DNA from: Luidia sarsii
Lineage: Eukaryota > Echinodermata > Asteroidea > Paxillosida > Luidiidae
Assembly: GCA_949987565.1 (NCBI GenBank)
Contig: OX465110.1
Span: 7,006,518 to 7,070,517, forward strand
Direction: 5' to 3'
DNA length: 64,000 bases
The notes under the pieces: generated by a model
Database searches by the model: none
The model's input: only the letters and a program-made list of their open reading frames with translations
What the model was told of the DNA's origin: nothing
In this document: one piece after another, positions 50,013 to 62,329 of the stretch
Position numbering within the stretch: position 1 is the stretch's first letter
How the letters are laid out: every line of letters starts with the position of its first letter
Program-made: the position numbers and the translations under genes

Positions 50013-51327
50013 GAGGACTGTTTTTTTTTATTTTACAGTTGAACATGTGCTGTACATCAATTGCAGTCCGATAAAAAAGAACTAAGTGCTTGAGTTTGAC
50101 CATCTTAATTGAGTGATTGGATGAGGGGTCAAGAAATACACTGAAAAAAAATTGAACCAAAAAAAAGGAAAAAAAAGAAAAGAAGAAATAAAGGAAAATC
50201 TTTCATGCCATCGCTGTAGAGTGTAGACTACCGGTGACTTGTTGCAGGCGTGTCTTGTACAGCCATTCCGTTCCCTACATCATGCGCCGATATCCAGACC
50301 ACTCGTTCGATTAACATATGCCTGGTTCACGAGACGAGAAAGGAAAGACCGAGTTTCAAATATTGAGAGTTGTTTTAGGTCGGGTTGGTTTGACTGGAGA
50401 TTCAAGGGGAATAAGTCGGACCTGTCGAACATGTCAAAAATTGGGCCAAAAATCTAGTTTTTTTGACGGGGGCAAAAATGACTTCAACTGGTCTACCGAA
50501 AGTCTGATCCATGTCAAAGGGCTCTCAGATACCTGAGGAGTCATTTTCAGAGAAATCTGGGAAAAATGATTTTGGGTCAAAAAATGAAAATTCCGACAGG
50601 AGCGGACCTGTCGAACATGTCAAAAATTGGGCCAAAAATCTAGTTTTTTTAAGGGGGGCAAAAATGACTTCAACTGGTCTACCGAAAGTCCGATCCATGT
50701 CGAAGGGCACTCAGATACCGGAGGAGTCATTTTCAGAGAAATCTGGGAAAAAGGATTTTGGGTCAAAAATGAAAAATCTGACAGGCATGCCGGAGTGATT
50801 GTTCCGAGAGCTCTCAAGGGAATCGAGGGGGAACAAAAAAGAATCTGCCACACAAAAAAGGTCCAGAAACACATGAGGAACGGCAGTCCCATAGAACACA
50901 AAGAGCTGTTGATATGCAAATTTGCTCATGTCTGGATGGAAAAGGGGGCGTGATCCATGGAGACATACGACACGATGGGCATGTAATGGTCAAAAGCTTC
51001 TGACCGGCGCCCTCAACCCCGGCAAAGACATCGGAGTGAGCATATCTTGACGGTGCGACCACTGATTCAATCAACGTGATTTAAAACAACCAACCCTGTT
51101 TTGTTTTTTTACGTATATCATGTTTATCAGTTTATGTTGGCTTGAGTATAATGTATGAAACTTGCCTCTTATCAGCATAAACAAAAAACATTCCCACCTA
51201 CCTACCCTATTTTCAGATGCCATGTAATAGGAAGCACAACTATTTAGGGGGCCTAGGTAGATTGCAGCATTTTCTCCTTACTTTAGGTACTGATAGGTAC
51301 TGACTTGACTCACGGTTTTTTCAAATT
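50013..51327. other. Intergenic, 3' of HSBP1
   Basis: It contains a 186-bp tandem duplication (50417-50788), a partial tRNA-related repeat at 50925-51042 (GCGTGATCCATGGAGACATA, CTTCTGACCGGCGCCC) and AT-rich DNA. No host exon was recognised. Confidence 0.5.
50417..50788. repeat. 186-bp tandem duplication
   Basis: CGGACCTGTCGAACATGTCA at 50417 recurs at 50603, and the copies are nearly identical through AGAAATCTGGGAAAAA. The period is 186 bp, a multiple of three, so a reading frame runs through both copies. I see no start context, homology or splice signal that makes it a gene. Confidence 0.7.
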
Positions 51328-54300
51328 TTATTTGTCCCCCGCTTTGCTGTCCTGCACCTCATCCACACCAGCCTGCATCATCAGCTCAGCGATATTCTTC
51401 TCCAGCTCGTCGATGCGCGTTCCCATGTCATCTAGTAATCACTCAAAGTCAAGGTCAACTTAAAACTGAGGAGTTGAACAATCCAGGAAGGGCACTGAAG
51501 ACAAAATATATCCGTTGGACAACATAACTCTATCATGAAAAAGTGTGGAACTGGAAACTAGAAAGGTTCGGGGGGGGGGGGGGGTCCACCATGTTGGCAA
51601 CTTTGCATCACATCTGAGCCAGACAAGACTTTAAGGTTTGCATGGTGGAAGTACTACAGCAAGTGGAAGGTTTGCGGTGACACCAAGTCGCACTGCTCTT
51701 TTAAGACGGAGTGTGGCTCTGAAAAGAGCTGGTAACTCTTTGAAGAGACACACTCCTTCTTGAAAGAGATACTAAGTGGAAGGTTTGCGGTGACACCATG
51801 TACAGGGATGTAACTGTAAGTGACCGACAAAGTCATTTCCTGAAGGCCAATAAATTGTGCGACTGTGAGTGAGCACGTACGCGACCGAGAGATACGATTG
51901 CAAGATTCACGGCAATGGTACAGGCACCACTTCATTTATTTAGGGTTTCAACAGATAAAATTTATCAGTTTGAGATCTACCAGTTTGACATTGAAAAAAA
52001 AAAAAAATCATGTCATTTCCAGAAATCCAGAAAAATAATCACGCCATTTGGCCTTAGGGTGGACGCCGGAAGGAAGAAGGAAAAGAGGTCGCCCCAAAAC
52101 ATGTAATTATAAACCCCACATGCACATACGTGCAGGCAGATATAAGAACTATGCGTGCAGGTACAGGGTTCACACACTTTCATTGAAGTTAAATTCAAGG
52201 ACTTTCAAGGACCTTTCTCTAAAGAATTCCAGGACTTTTCCAGGACTTTTCAATGAATTTGGCACCAGGATGGGTACGAACCAGAACTTGCCGAGGACAC
52301 ATGATGCTCTGGTAAATTTTCATGTGATCAAATGCATGTTTAGGGTTTAATCAATGCAAAAGAATAGAATAAAATAATAAACAGAATCAACAATATACCA
52401 TCATCTTTACACTTCTAAACAACACATTTTCTTTAGTTACATTAAAGATGCTGCATTGTTGATGATAACGGTGTTGTTGTGGTGGTGATGCTGCTGCTGA
52501 TGATGATGGCGATTATTATGGGAAGAAAACAAACTCAAATTAATATAATTTGTTACAAAGTACTTACATGAATAAATCTCACTGGTATCAATCTGTCAGT
52601 TGCTAATTTGAGAACATTTCCAGTGACTAAATCCGAGAAAAAAAATGATGCAGATAATCTACAAATGAAAAGATGTTTTTCCCCCTCCAGAAGTCTTTTA
52701 TCAGTCTTTTATGTGTTACAGCACAGTAGTTTATGAATTTTTGATGTCATTCAGGCGTTCATCAATGCTTTGCTCGATTTCTTCTAACTGTGACTTCTTT
52801 TCCTTGGCAGTACGTCTGAGACTGTTTGATTTTGATACGCAGGACAATTTCCCCTTGGATTCAGCCTCCTCTGCATACTTGTCAGCTGACGATAGAAGAC
52901 ACTTGATATCTGCTTCGAGACGTGCACGTTTTTCCTTTAAATCATTCAGCTCATCATTCAGTCCTTTTCGCTTTGATGCCTTTTTCTTCTTTTCCTTTTC
53001 TCTTCTCTGATCATCAAGATACGTTTGGTATCTTTGCCTGCCCGCCGATGCCGCCAACAGTATGGTTTTGTCTACATTAATCTTCTGTATGCCTCCAACA
53101 TATTTGATATGGTCATAGATAGACCTCAGTGCAATCAAGGAGTGTCCTAGAAGGTTGTCTTCCTGAACCTCACTGTTGATAGAGAAGCCTCTTTCAATTG
53201 AGGCTTGTCCATGCGACAAGACAAGCACCATCTTTACAAGCTTTAACAAACTAGAGTACTTGGCATCCGAGTTCAGAAATGTACACAGAACTGAGTCTAC
53301 TCTCTGTTTCCTTGAATCAAAGTCCCTCATTTCAGCATCAACTGATGCCTCATCACATGCATTACTGTACTCCCTCAAGATGTCATCACAAGAATCTTCA
53401 AGTCTGTTGGCATCACAAAGTGCTGAGAGCAATCTCTTTAAGCTTGCAACCGAGTTATCCTTGTCTGCTGCCATACGCTTTGGATCAAAGCAGCTCATAT
53501 TTCGAACAACTGTGTACCTGAGTGGGCTCCTTTCAATGAGCTTCTTAGTCATTGCACTGAGGAACTTTTTGGCTTGGACACGAAATTCCATGACTCCTCT
53601 CTCACTGATTGTCTTTTTTGTCTTCAGCTGCCCAAGTTTCCTGTCTGTGTAGAAGCCAATGTTTATCTTTGACAAGGGAAGCTGGATGTCCTTATTGCTG
53701 ATATCCACCTTCATCAACTTGTATGATGAAGTAACTGTTGCTTGGTCCAATTTCAAGAATCTCTGCATTAGACTTGCAAGCATCCTTGTCAGATCCTCTG
53801 CCAAAAAGGGCATCATAGGAGCATCTGTTTGATAGTCTAGAAGAAAGGGATTAACCACCTTAGCCACCGATATAAAGAAGGCTAGTCGTGCAGGGAACTC
53901 TGGAATTTTGGTACATTTCTGTACAGTCTCAAATGATTTGTTCTTTGGATAAGTTATCTTTTTCTCTTCAACTGCCTTCACATACTTGACTACATTGTCC
54001 CAGATGCTGACCGCCCGCTCAGCAACTGGAAGATTTTCGAGCCAACGAGTCTTACAGAAATGGAGTGGCATTGTATTATCTCCAGCAAACATCTCGTAGT
54101 CCTCTCTCCTGGCTGGGGAATCGGCAAACAAATAGTACAGTGATGACAAGAAGCTCTCCACTTCCCAATCAGCTGCTTTAGCACCTGTCAGAAAGGCACC
54201 ATTCACTATATGGAGCCCACATGAACCAATGTTCAGAACATTTTGGTTCAGATCTGCTTTGTATTCCTGTGTAAATTCTTCAAACATTTTCCAGTTGACG

Positions 54301-57300
54301 TTTGGACCATCCATGGAGATCTGTAGCAGCTTGGATAAACTAACTGTGCTTAGTACTTTATTCAATTCTTCTTTGAGATGAACAGCAGTTCCATGTCCAA
54401 TGAAGACGGATGTCAGGTAGCGAGTATGAACTTCATTGTGCTGCCATGTTCTTATGAGAAAATCCATCTGCTTTTTCTGCAGTTTTTGATTGAGACTCTC
54501 ATCAAACAAAATTGAGTAATGGGAACATGTCCTGATGTTGTCATATAGCAGGTTCTGTACATATGGCCCCAAGCCAAAGACGGTCATGTATCGGCATTTT
54601 GTCTCTGACAGTTGGAAACCTTTAGCTATTGCAGAATCTGGAAACATTCTTTGGAAAAGTTCACTGTTTTGCTGGCATGACCGAAATGACAAATGGTCCT
54701 CAACCACTTTAAGGCACCATAGCACTTCGGCTTTCAATGTATCCTCTCTCGTGGCAACAGGTATTGGAGTAGTGACCTTGGAGGTGGAGGGAGCGCAAGA
54801 TGTCGCATCTGCAGATGTGGTTGGAACTGGCTGAAGGCTATCAGTTTTGGGCTTGAAGAAATTGCTGACTGTCAGCGTTGTTGATCCTAGGAAAAAGGGA
54901 AAAAAGTTTAGGAAAGTTAATTGTTTAGCACTAAAAATGGCAACAGATTGAATACACTGCTACATCAAAAACTCCATCCATTTTTAATTATGCTCTTGCA
55001 AATTATCCAAGAGTATGACAGATTAATCACTGATGTTTAGGAAAAGTAAGTTTTAATTGATAAAATTTAACACTAACACATTTTTTATGGATGGGACTAG
55101 CCTTCCCATTGAGTGCACTGCATCCCTAGTGCTTCACCTTTTGAAATCATAAGTAAATATTTTGGAATAAATCTCGGCTTATGTAAGGATAAAGGCATAG
55201 TACTGATATAATCCCCAACACACCATAATTAGCGTTATTCCCTCGAAATTGAAGCCTCCATTAAATTCAAAGATACTTGCAGAAATTTTTGAAGATTTGT
55301 TGTAACAACAAGTTTTCATCCGAAATAAGTGAGATTTTAATGTTTAAATGTGATCTTCGAAGTACCAAAGTTAAGTGTTTTGTGCAATCATGGGTGATCT
55401 TGCAATCATAAATCTTATGTGGCCAAACAAGAAACATCTTTTCACAATTTTCAAAACATTCAGGCCTACTATAACTATCAATTAGTAATTTTACATTACT
55501 ATAATCGGTAAGGCATCGTTACCAAAATTGATTGCTCTTTACAAAACAATTTCAGCAAAAAGAAAATATAAACAAAATTGATCCCCTTTGACAATTCTGT
55601 AGAAAAACAAGAGTCAGAGTAAATGACAGAAAACGAAAACTTACTGTGCTTTTTCTTGTGTTTTTCAGATTTCATGTGACTCTTCAAAGCTGCCTCTCCC
55701 ATACTGCTAACGCTGAAATCGGTCGAACACACGCTGCATCTGGCGACTGAAACATTCTTGGTTTTCAAAATCCATTCTTTATAATCTTGGTGTTGTAGCC
55801 ACGCATCACGAAAATGGCAATTTCCAGGCATTTTGTTTTTGAAGACAGTGTCAGTGCTTGTAAATTTTGACAATACACCAAAATATAGTCAACCAAACGA
55901 ACTCCAACTTTTTAAAAGGATTCCAAGTTGAACGAGAAAACTTCCCTTCGCGCACGTGAACATTTACAATATGCCATGAAATGTACACAAGTCACACACA
56001 CATTGCATTACACAGCGCACAAATCACAGAACGAGAATTGGCAAACTGCCCAATCGCACACAAAATTTGCTACAGTGTAGTGCGTCGTGGTCGTAACCGG
56101 GTAACTGTCGATCGACCGGTTTAACCGGTTACATTTTTTTCGGTTCGTAAAACTTCTTACACTTCTTTTTGATGCGCGAACCATGAATGGAAATAATTCC
56201 CTTAGAATAATTAAACAAATAAAAACTCTTCCGACTGAAAGGCAAACCTTTTCTCTGAGTGCGGCTGCCGCCCGCAGTACAAAACAAATCTTTGGGTTAA
56301 TGTCACTACGCCAGTTATCCTACTGCTAAAGTACAAAAAATACTTCTGTATTTATTGGATTCGAGTCCATATGGGCGAATTTTTTTCTTGAGAATGGTTC
56401 CGAATTCAGGGGAAAACATTTTTTTCGGGGGTTCATTATCATTTTTTTTTTAAACAAAAAGTTTGGACGCTACATTTTTGATTTCAGAGGCTCCTATTGG
56501 CATAAGTCGGCATGTTTTTCTCGGTCCCACAAAACCGCGAAATCCTATAATATAGGATGTGTAAGCCGGCAATAAAAAGATCGTACTTCGGTTCGGTACA
56601 GGTTGCCTTTGATGCGGTTGTAAGTTTTTTTTCGGTATTACTCACGGTCGAGATCCGTCAGCCAATCGAAAAAATTCTTTCGGCAACGTTTATTAATATT
56701 AGCCAATCAGAAACACTCTTATGCGCTACTACAGTTGTCGGCAGCGTTGTCAGCCAATCAGAAACATTCTTACGCGCTATGTCGGCAACATGTCTGTGCG
56801 TTGTCGGCAAAATGACAACTTACAGCACAAGTCCGCATTCGCACAATATTGTCATTATTTCTCGAGTCCCGATTAGCCGGAGCCATTAAATCTGCTTATC
56901 GCTCGGCAATCATTTCAAGGGCGGTTATCAGTTTTTGTGTCGCCCAGGTAAGCATGGTTTGGGACGTTTTGGGGTCTTTTAATCGTTTCCGGGGCGAATT
57001 TACCCGCCAACCCCGTGTATTTTTTCCCTGGTTCCGATTGGTCTTCATGACGTACGGTCGGTGGGGGTGGGGAGCGCATGAGTTTGCCTCCCTCGCTATG
57101 TTGGCCGAAAAAAAAGACTCGCTTGGGGTACTGATATCCTGACCTATACAGTCCCCATTATATGTGAACATTTCATTTGCCGATTTTATTATTATTATTT
57201 TATTTATTTTTTACTGCTTTTCAATAACTCAATAAAAAAAATAGGGTCACGACTTCAAATTTGGGTCGGTCGGGAAACCGGAAAAAGAAGATTGGGGTTT

Positions 57301-59451
57301 TTTTTGTCCTAGGGAGGAAGTGGGTAAATCCTGCCTCCCGTTTTACCATGGAGGAATGAGTACTCATGGTTTTACCCAGGGTTGTTTCGTCTCTAGTCGA
57401 CCTGCCTGGCACGGAATTTTCCAGTATCGATTCCTCACGCGCACCGCCACAACCGTTGTAAAGTCTCACACATGTAGAGAGGATCCCAGCCTGTCGAGGC
57501 TTTCCGCGAGAGCACGTGTGTGCAATGTATGCTGTTGCAACGGCCACTCACACACGTAACGCACGCCATACAGCGCATGCTCTGGTTGGCCTTGTCACCC
57601 TGTACTGCATGGGTTCTACGCATAAACATTGCCTTCGACTGGCAATGGATTCAATACATGCACCAGTGTCTGCGTTGTGTGGTCAGGCAAATTTTACGAA
57701 TGGAAGAAAATACGGGAAGAAAATTGTTGAAATATCTTCAGTTATAAAATTGTGTAGTGAGAAAATACTCTTGTTTAATGTTCATAATTTGGATATTCAA
57801 GGACTTTCCATGACTTTTACATGAAAAGAACAATTTTCAAGGACTTTCAAGGCCTTGAAAGCAATGAAGTAAAATTCAATGACTTTCAAGGTTTTCAAGG
57901 ACCCGTACGAACCCTGAGGTACCACAAGAAACATGGCGAATTCTCTGGCTGTAAGCAAATAATTGGCTTGTTTTGAAGCACTATCCCTGTCAATGTCATC
58001 CTGCATTATCTGAATGGGAAAAGGCGACATATACATTCCTGTCTTTAGAAGCTCTTGCACGGTGAGATCGCTTGAACAGTTGCAGTTACGGCTGCCGTAA
58101 GCCACTGCATTGAAGGAAACAGTGTGGGCTGGAGCTCCTGGAATGCGGTGTGCCGTGCATCCTCAGACCGACCCCTGTGGAAGGCTGATGTCCTAGCCTT
58201 AGTACCTCAGACTGGCACTGAGATATTCAGTCAGTTAGTTAGCTATATGTAGGTGTCCATGCAGAAACATACTTAGTAGTACTGTAGTAGAATTGTTCTA
58301 ATGTGCTTTAAAAAAAAATGAAGGAAAGGAACATGGGACTGGGAGTAAGTTCTGTCCATTCAAAGGATATTTCTTGAGATGATCCTGTCCGACATGTTCT
58401 GGAAGTTGTCCTGCATCTGTTGCAGCAGCTGCTGGACCTAAGGTAGTAAGGGGGCAGGGAATTGCATCATGAGCACAAATTCATAATATAATAATTAATA
58501 TTGAGAAGAATCGGATCATAATATTCTTGTATGTTGTAGTTACTAGTTGTACATGTAATGTATCTGTTTTGTCCTTGTCACTCTGCCTTTGAGAAAGGTC
58601 CTGCTAGGATCGAAACATCAGGCCCACTTCAGTACACAACCATGGATACAACACGTGCGCTGTACATGGCAGAGGCGTTGACGGGACATTAAGTTAACAG
58701 ACAGTATTTGGGTGAGTTTCTGCCCGTTTTTCAGAAAAGTATTTTACCCACGATGTTTAGAGTTATCTGATCACATTCAGTAATCAGTATACATTTGGGA
58801 TCAAGTCCATGTCCTTAGATTGTGTGTGGCGATTTTCAAAAGGGTGGAAAAAGGGGGAGATCGGGACAGTGGTGTTTTCAAAATGGTAAAAACAAGAACC
58901 TCGCTATAATCTTGTACATATCTTCCCGTAACCCTCAGGTCTCCGACCTTCGGGAGGATGAGGGTTACGGTTACCGCAACTACACTTGGACCCTAAAGTA
59001 AAGTCACCCGAATCTCAAAATTTCAAAATTCTATAAAAAAAGGGTGACCTGTCGGGTGCAAGTTACTCGGACTAGCACTCAGTATGCAGGGCAATTTCAA
59101 TTTGCAAAATGTTTTTCACTTTAACTTTTTACTCATTTTGTTTCAGGCACTGAACAAATATTCTAGAGGAACACAAACTAACAGCAATTTGCGAGCCTAA
59201 AAATGTTTTGACGGAAAGATATTTCCTTGAATGAATAAGAATATACACTTCCTTCAATTTCAATGATCCGTCGTATTCGTAACAACAACTGTCGAACTGA
59301 ACAAGTTCGATCCCATTCGAGTAACTTGGACCTAACCGGCTTCGTTTTTACAGCGGTTATGTCTGCCGTGATAACTTACGAATTGCGTGAGATCCTGGAC
59401 ATTCTTCGGGTCGGTCTGTCCGCTTCCAGTTTCAGTCTTCATGTCGCTCAT
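51328..59451 (-). CDS. HSBP1: HSBP1, heat shock factor-binding protein 1
   Basis: Three minus-strand exons: 59451-59380, 58437-58371 and 51434-51328, giving 81 residues (human 76). The protein contains DPKNVQDLTQF, then VQQLLQQMQDNFQNMSDRII, then DDMGTRIDELEKNIAELMMQ and AGVDE, matching the family along nearly its full length. HSBP1 is a small coiled-coil protein that forms trimers, binds the trimerisation domain of HSF1 to damp the heat shock response, and also aids WASH complex assembly. The start is MSDMKTETGSGQ. Intron 1 is GT-AG. Intron 2 has ATATCCTT at its 5' end and AC at its 3' end, so it is read as U12-type; only that join restores SRIDDM. A hAT transposon with its own transposase on the same strand lies in intron 2. 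Confidence 0.94.
52731..55873 (-). CDS. hAT-type transposase with BED-like zinc finger
   Basis: Two minus-strand exons, 55873-55645 and 54886-52731, GT-AG, phase 1; they join to 794 residues with no break. Exon 1 carries a zinc finger with C46, C49, H66 and H72 (CSVC then SHMKSEKH). Exon 2 has the hAT catalytic fold: acidic residues in ILFDESL and SMDGPN, a CGLH motif, TRWLE, and the C-terminal dimerisation block LVLSHGQASIERGFSIN with the third acidic residue. A lysine-rich coiled coil of about 120 residues ends the protein (QRREKEKKKKASKRKG). It binds the element ends and cuts and pastes the DNA. As all key residues are present it may be active; domestication is an alternative, but the matching terminal repeats argue for a transposon. 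Confidence 0.85.
55900..57790. other. Non-coding right part of the hAT transposon
   Basis: This is the 5' side of the transposase. It includes repeated blocks such as GCCAATCAGAAACA(T/C)TCTTA (about 56700-56775) with TCGGCAA pieces, and GGGTAAATCCTGCCTCCCG with its mirror near 57300-57390. Promoter and possible nested repeats; no second gene recognised. Confidence 0.4.
58582..58627. mobile_element. Short GGTCCTGCTAGGATC element copy
   Basis: GCCTTTGAGAAAGGTCCTGC and TAGGATCGAAACATCAGGCC in HSBP1 intron 1. Confidence 0.55.
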
Positions 59452-61472
59452 TATTCGAGGAGGTTTCTTCGACGGAACTATTTCAAATTTGCGGCGACCT
59501 TTTCCGTTGACGTTCGAGCAATGAAAACAAGTTGACACCAACAACGCTCTTCCCCACGCATGCGTACACAATTTTCAAGGTCAGAGGGGTCAATGTACGG
59601 TAGCTCTTGAATAATACAGTGCCATATCTTTTTGGGGGGAAAAGTCAAGTTGGGGGGCTGTGGGCCATTTTTCAAAAATATTATATTTCAATGAGCGACC
59701 CGTTCTACTGTCGTTCTGAAGTATTGCCAATCTTCCTAATCTTCAATGGAAAGTGCGGTTCAAACATCAAAGCCTTCCTGTGACATTTCAACGGGACACA
59801 GAAATGAAACTATTGAAAGTCGAAGTCGTAAAGGGCCTTGGACATACTTGGCCAATAGCGGGCGCCAGACTGAAACGCCATTATACTCACTAAATCGAGA
59901 TCCCATTGAACACTGTACAAAAATACTCAATTTCAAAGCCAATTATCCCCCACCCAAAAGTTTTTTCAGTTCTTGTAGCTAAACTGAAAATTTTAGTTTG
60001 GACCTTCATCTCTCAGATTCTTTTCAATTTTCGTGCACTAAGCAGATTAGATTCTTTGCTAATTACCCCCAGAAAAAAACACCCCAGAATGTGTATCCGT
60101 CCAAGCCGAATTTCTGCAAGGACCCATCCATTTCTGCAGCCAAATAGGGCCACATTTAAAGCCAGATATGGTCCGAATTGCATACCAAATTGAAAAGTGA
60201 ACCCCCAGGTTGTCTTAAGCTTAACTTATTCTACAATGTATAAGTTAATTAGCCTTCAAAGACCCCTTTATAAAAACAAACGCGGGTCCACACTATGATA
60301 ATCAGCTCGTCGGAGCTATTAGTATTAGTAGAACCGGCAGAGATACAACGATACAAATAAACAGTTTATAAAAAAATATTAATTTATGCAGCCCTATGGT
60401 TGAGATCCGGAAAAGGGTATTAACCTTCAAACTATACCGACAAAAACGGAAACAATTAATACACGTATATGTATAAGAACTAATTCGAGTTCGCATTTTT
60501 ATTGCAGTTCACAAAAACCTCACCTGTATATATATAATCAATAATTATCTACACAATCCGACAGCTTGGATTACAACAGAAAAATCAGAATAATCGCATT
60601 AAGTCCAGCAGTGCGTTTTAAATATTAAGAAGCCGCTGAAATTTGTGTTTGCTAGTGTCGCTAATCTTCCCTTTCATTTTTGGGAAAAATTTAAAAAAAA
60701 TAATAACATCTAGGCCTACTCTGATGTACATGCCACAGTTGAGGATTAACATGTGCGACATTCTGTAACATTATTAAAGAAACAATTTCCATTTCTAAAT
60801 ACAGCATTACATTATTTCTTTAGCTGCATTAAAATTTAGTGTGAAAACTCAAATGAAAATTCCCTGATTAGAAAATAAATTTGACAATGGCGTGTCTAAA
60901 GTGGCATTGCGCCATGTGCACTGCAAGTCTGCGTAATGAACAATGTACACATGTACAATCAAAATTACATGTACAGTACCTCCAACTTCTATATTTTAAG
61001 CAGGCCCAAAAATCACCCCCTTCTCAATAAATGGTGCATGTTAGTTTGATAACGTTTTTTATTCAAAATAATGCATACCTATTTTCATATACACACTGTT
61101 TTCACAGTGTTTCCATTAAATGGGAACCAGTGTGTATATGAATACATTTTATTCAAACAATCCACAATATTTTCAAGCTGAATAAATAAAATTTATATTT
61201 CAAAGAATACAAATCATTTCTTTTCACTTTTTTTTTTTAAATCATCACTATTTCGTGGTGGTTGGCGTACCAAGTTGTCAATCATGCACATGCAATAATT
61301 CAAATCCACAGCTACTTGGTTCTAATTTTCACAAGACAACTTCCAAATCCAGCTTGTTTGGGGGGAGGTAAAACAGGAGTTTATTCTTCCAAAATCTGAC
61401 CTCTTTTTGCGGGCGTGAAAAAAAAAATCACCCCAAAACGCGTTTCGCAAAATTAAATGAATACGCCGATTC
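59452..61472. other. Upstream side of HSBP1, gene-free
   Basis: It should include the HSBP1 promoter. No exon recognised on either strand. Mostly AT-rich unique DNA; nothing to name in 60200-61470 beyond a short inverted pair at about 61090-61140 (TTCATATACACACTG against CAGTGTGTATATGAA). Confidence 0.45.
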
Positions 61473-61640
61473 ACAATAGTGCGCCCTGAAGTGTTTGCAA
61501 TGCGTTGACCAATCACAATGCACGGAATCTGTCCACCCCATTGATCTCCGTAATCAATTATTATGGGGTTGACAGATCTCACGCATTGTGATTGGCCAAC
61601 ACTTTGCAAACTCTTGAGGGCGCTCTAATGTGAATTGCCC
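61473..61640. mobile_element. MITE with GCGATTCACA ends
   Basis: CCGATTCACAATAGTGCGCC, CTGAAGTGTTTGCAATGCG are mirrored by CAAACTCTTGAGGGCGC and GTGAATTGCCC. The family is the same as 22434-22582. Confidence 0.7.
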
Positions 61641-61918
61641 GCACAATAATGGTAACGATAGACTGTGTGCTTTGTTTGAAGCGTGTTTCATTGCAGGCGG
61701 CAATCTCTGCGCTTTTTGCATTCGTTTTCAGTGGTCAAATAACGCAACTGAAAAAAGGGCGGCCAGGTTCATAATCGTGGATTTCTTCCGATCAGAGGTA
61801 CTCTCTCAACTCAAAGAGATTTGATCTCAAAGGTCTCCCCATTCACACCAGGCTGGAGAGAGGTGGCTTACAGCATTCAGACAACGCACAACTCCCATGA
61901 CTGGACATACATGTAGGC

Positions 61919-62291
61919 CTAAAGGCCCTATACAACATTGCTAAAGATCAAAAGATTGCCACAGTTTGTGTGTTAAACCATATAAAAAACATTCCTAAAA
62001 AGTAATCCTGCGAAGGTTTTATATAGCTCAGATGGTAATCTGAGAATGTAGAAAAGGGGGAAAAACGTCACAGTTAACACACCGGCCTGTAGTGTAAGCA
62101 ATGGTGTATTACACGCGAGTACTAAACTATTTGTCAATGTTTGAGTGAAGATTTCTCGAAAAGTACAGCATCCCAGACCGTAAGATTTCAACATGAGGAT
62201 TCTATCATGACCATCTACAAACTGTGAATTAGAAGGAAATCTGTGGACATCGATGTTTCCCGATCTTTCCAATGTTGTATTGGGACTTTAA
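61919..62291. mobile_element. TTAA MITE, subfamily A
   Basis: AAAGGCCCTATACAACATTG at the left and CCAATGTTGTATTGGGACTT followed by TTAA (62288-62291) at the right. Confidence 0.7.
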
Positions 62292-62329
62292 TGCTATAGT
62301 GTGTGTTCTGGTAATAATTGGGTAATAAC

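Larger units (their letters stand above)
52164..57916 (-). mobile_element. Autonomous hAT transposon (5-bp target duplication), 5.75 kb
   Basis: The ends are CAGGGTTCACAC at 52164 and its counterpart, reading inward from the right, CAGGGTTCGTAC at 57916; eight bases match exactly. Both subterminal regions carry repeats of TTCAAGGACTTTCAAGG. A 5-bp target duplication AGGTA flanks it (52159-52163, 57917-57921). A two-exon hAT transposase gene is inside. Five-base duplications fit the hAT5-type branch rather than the usual 8 bp. Confidence 0.8.
51435..58370 (-). other. U12-type AT-AC intron 2 of HSBP1
   Basis: Minus-strand donor ATATCCTTTG (58370 downward) is the exact U12 consensus. The acceptor ends GTGATTAC (51435-51436). 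Upstream is CCTTGAC, matching the U12 branch consensus CCTTRAY, its A about 14 bases from the splice site. No GT donor is available at the exon end. Confidence 0.85.
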
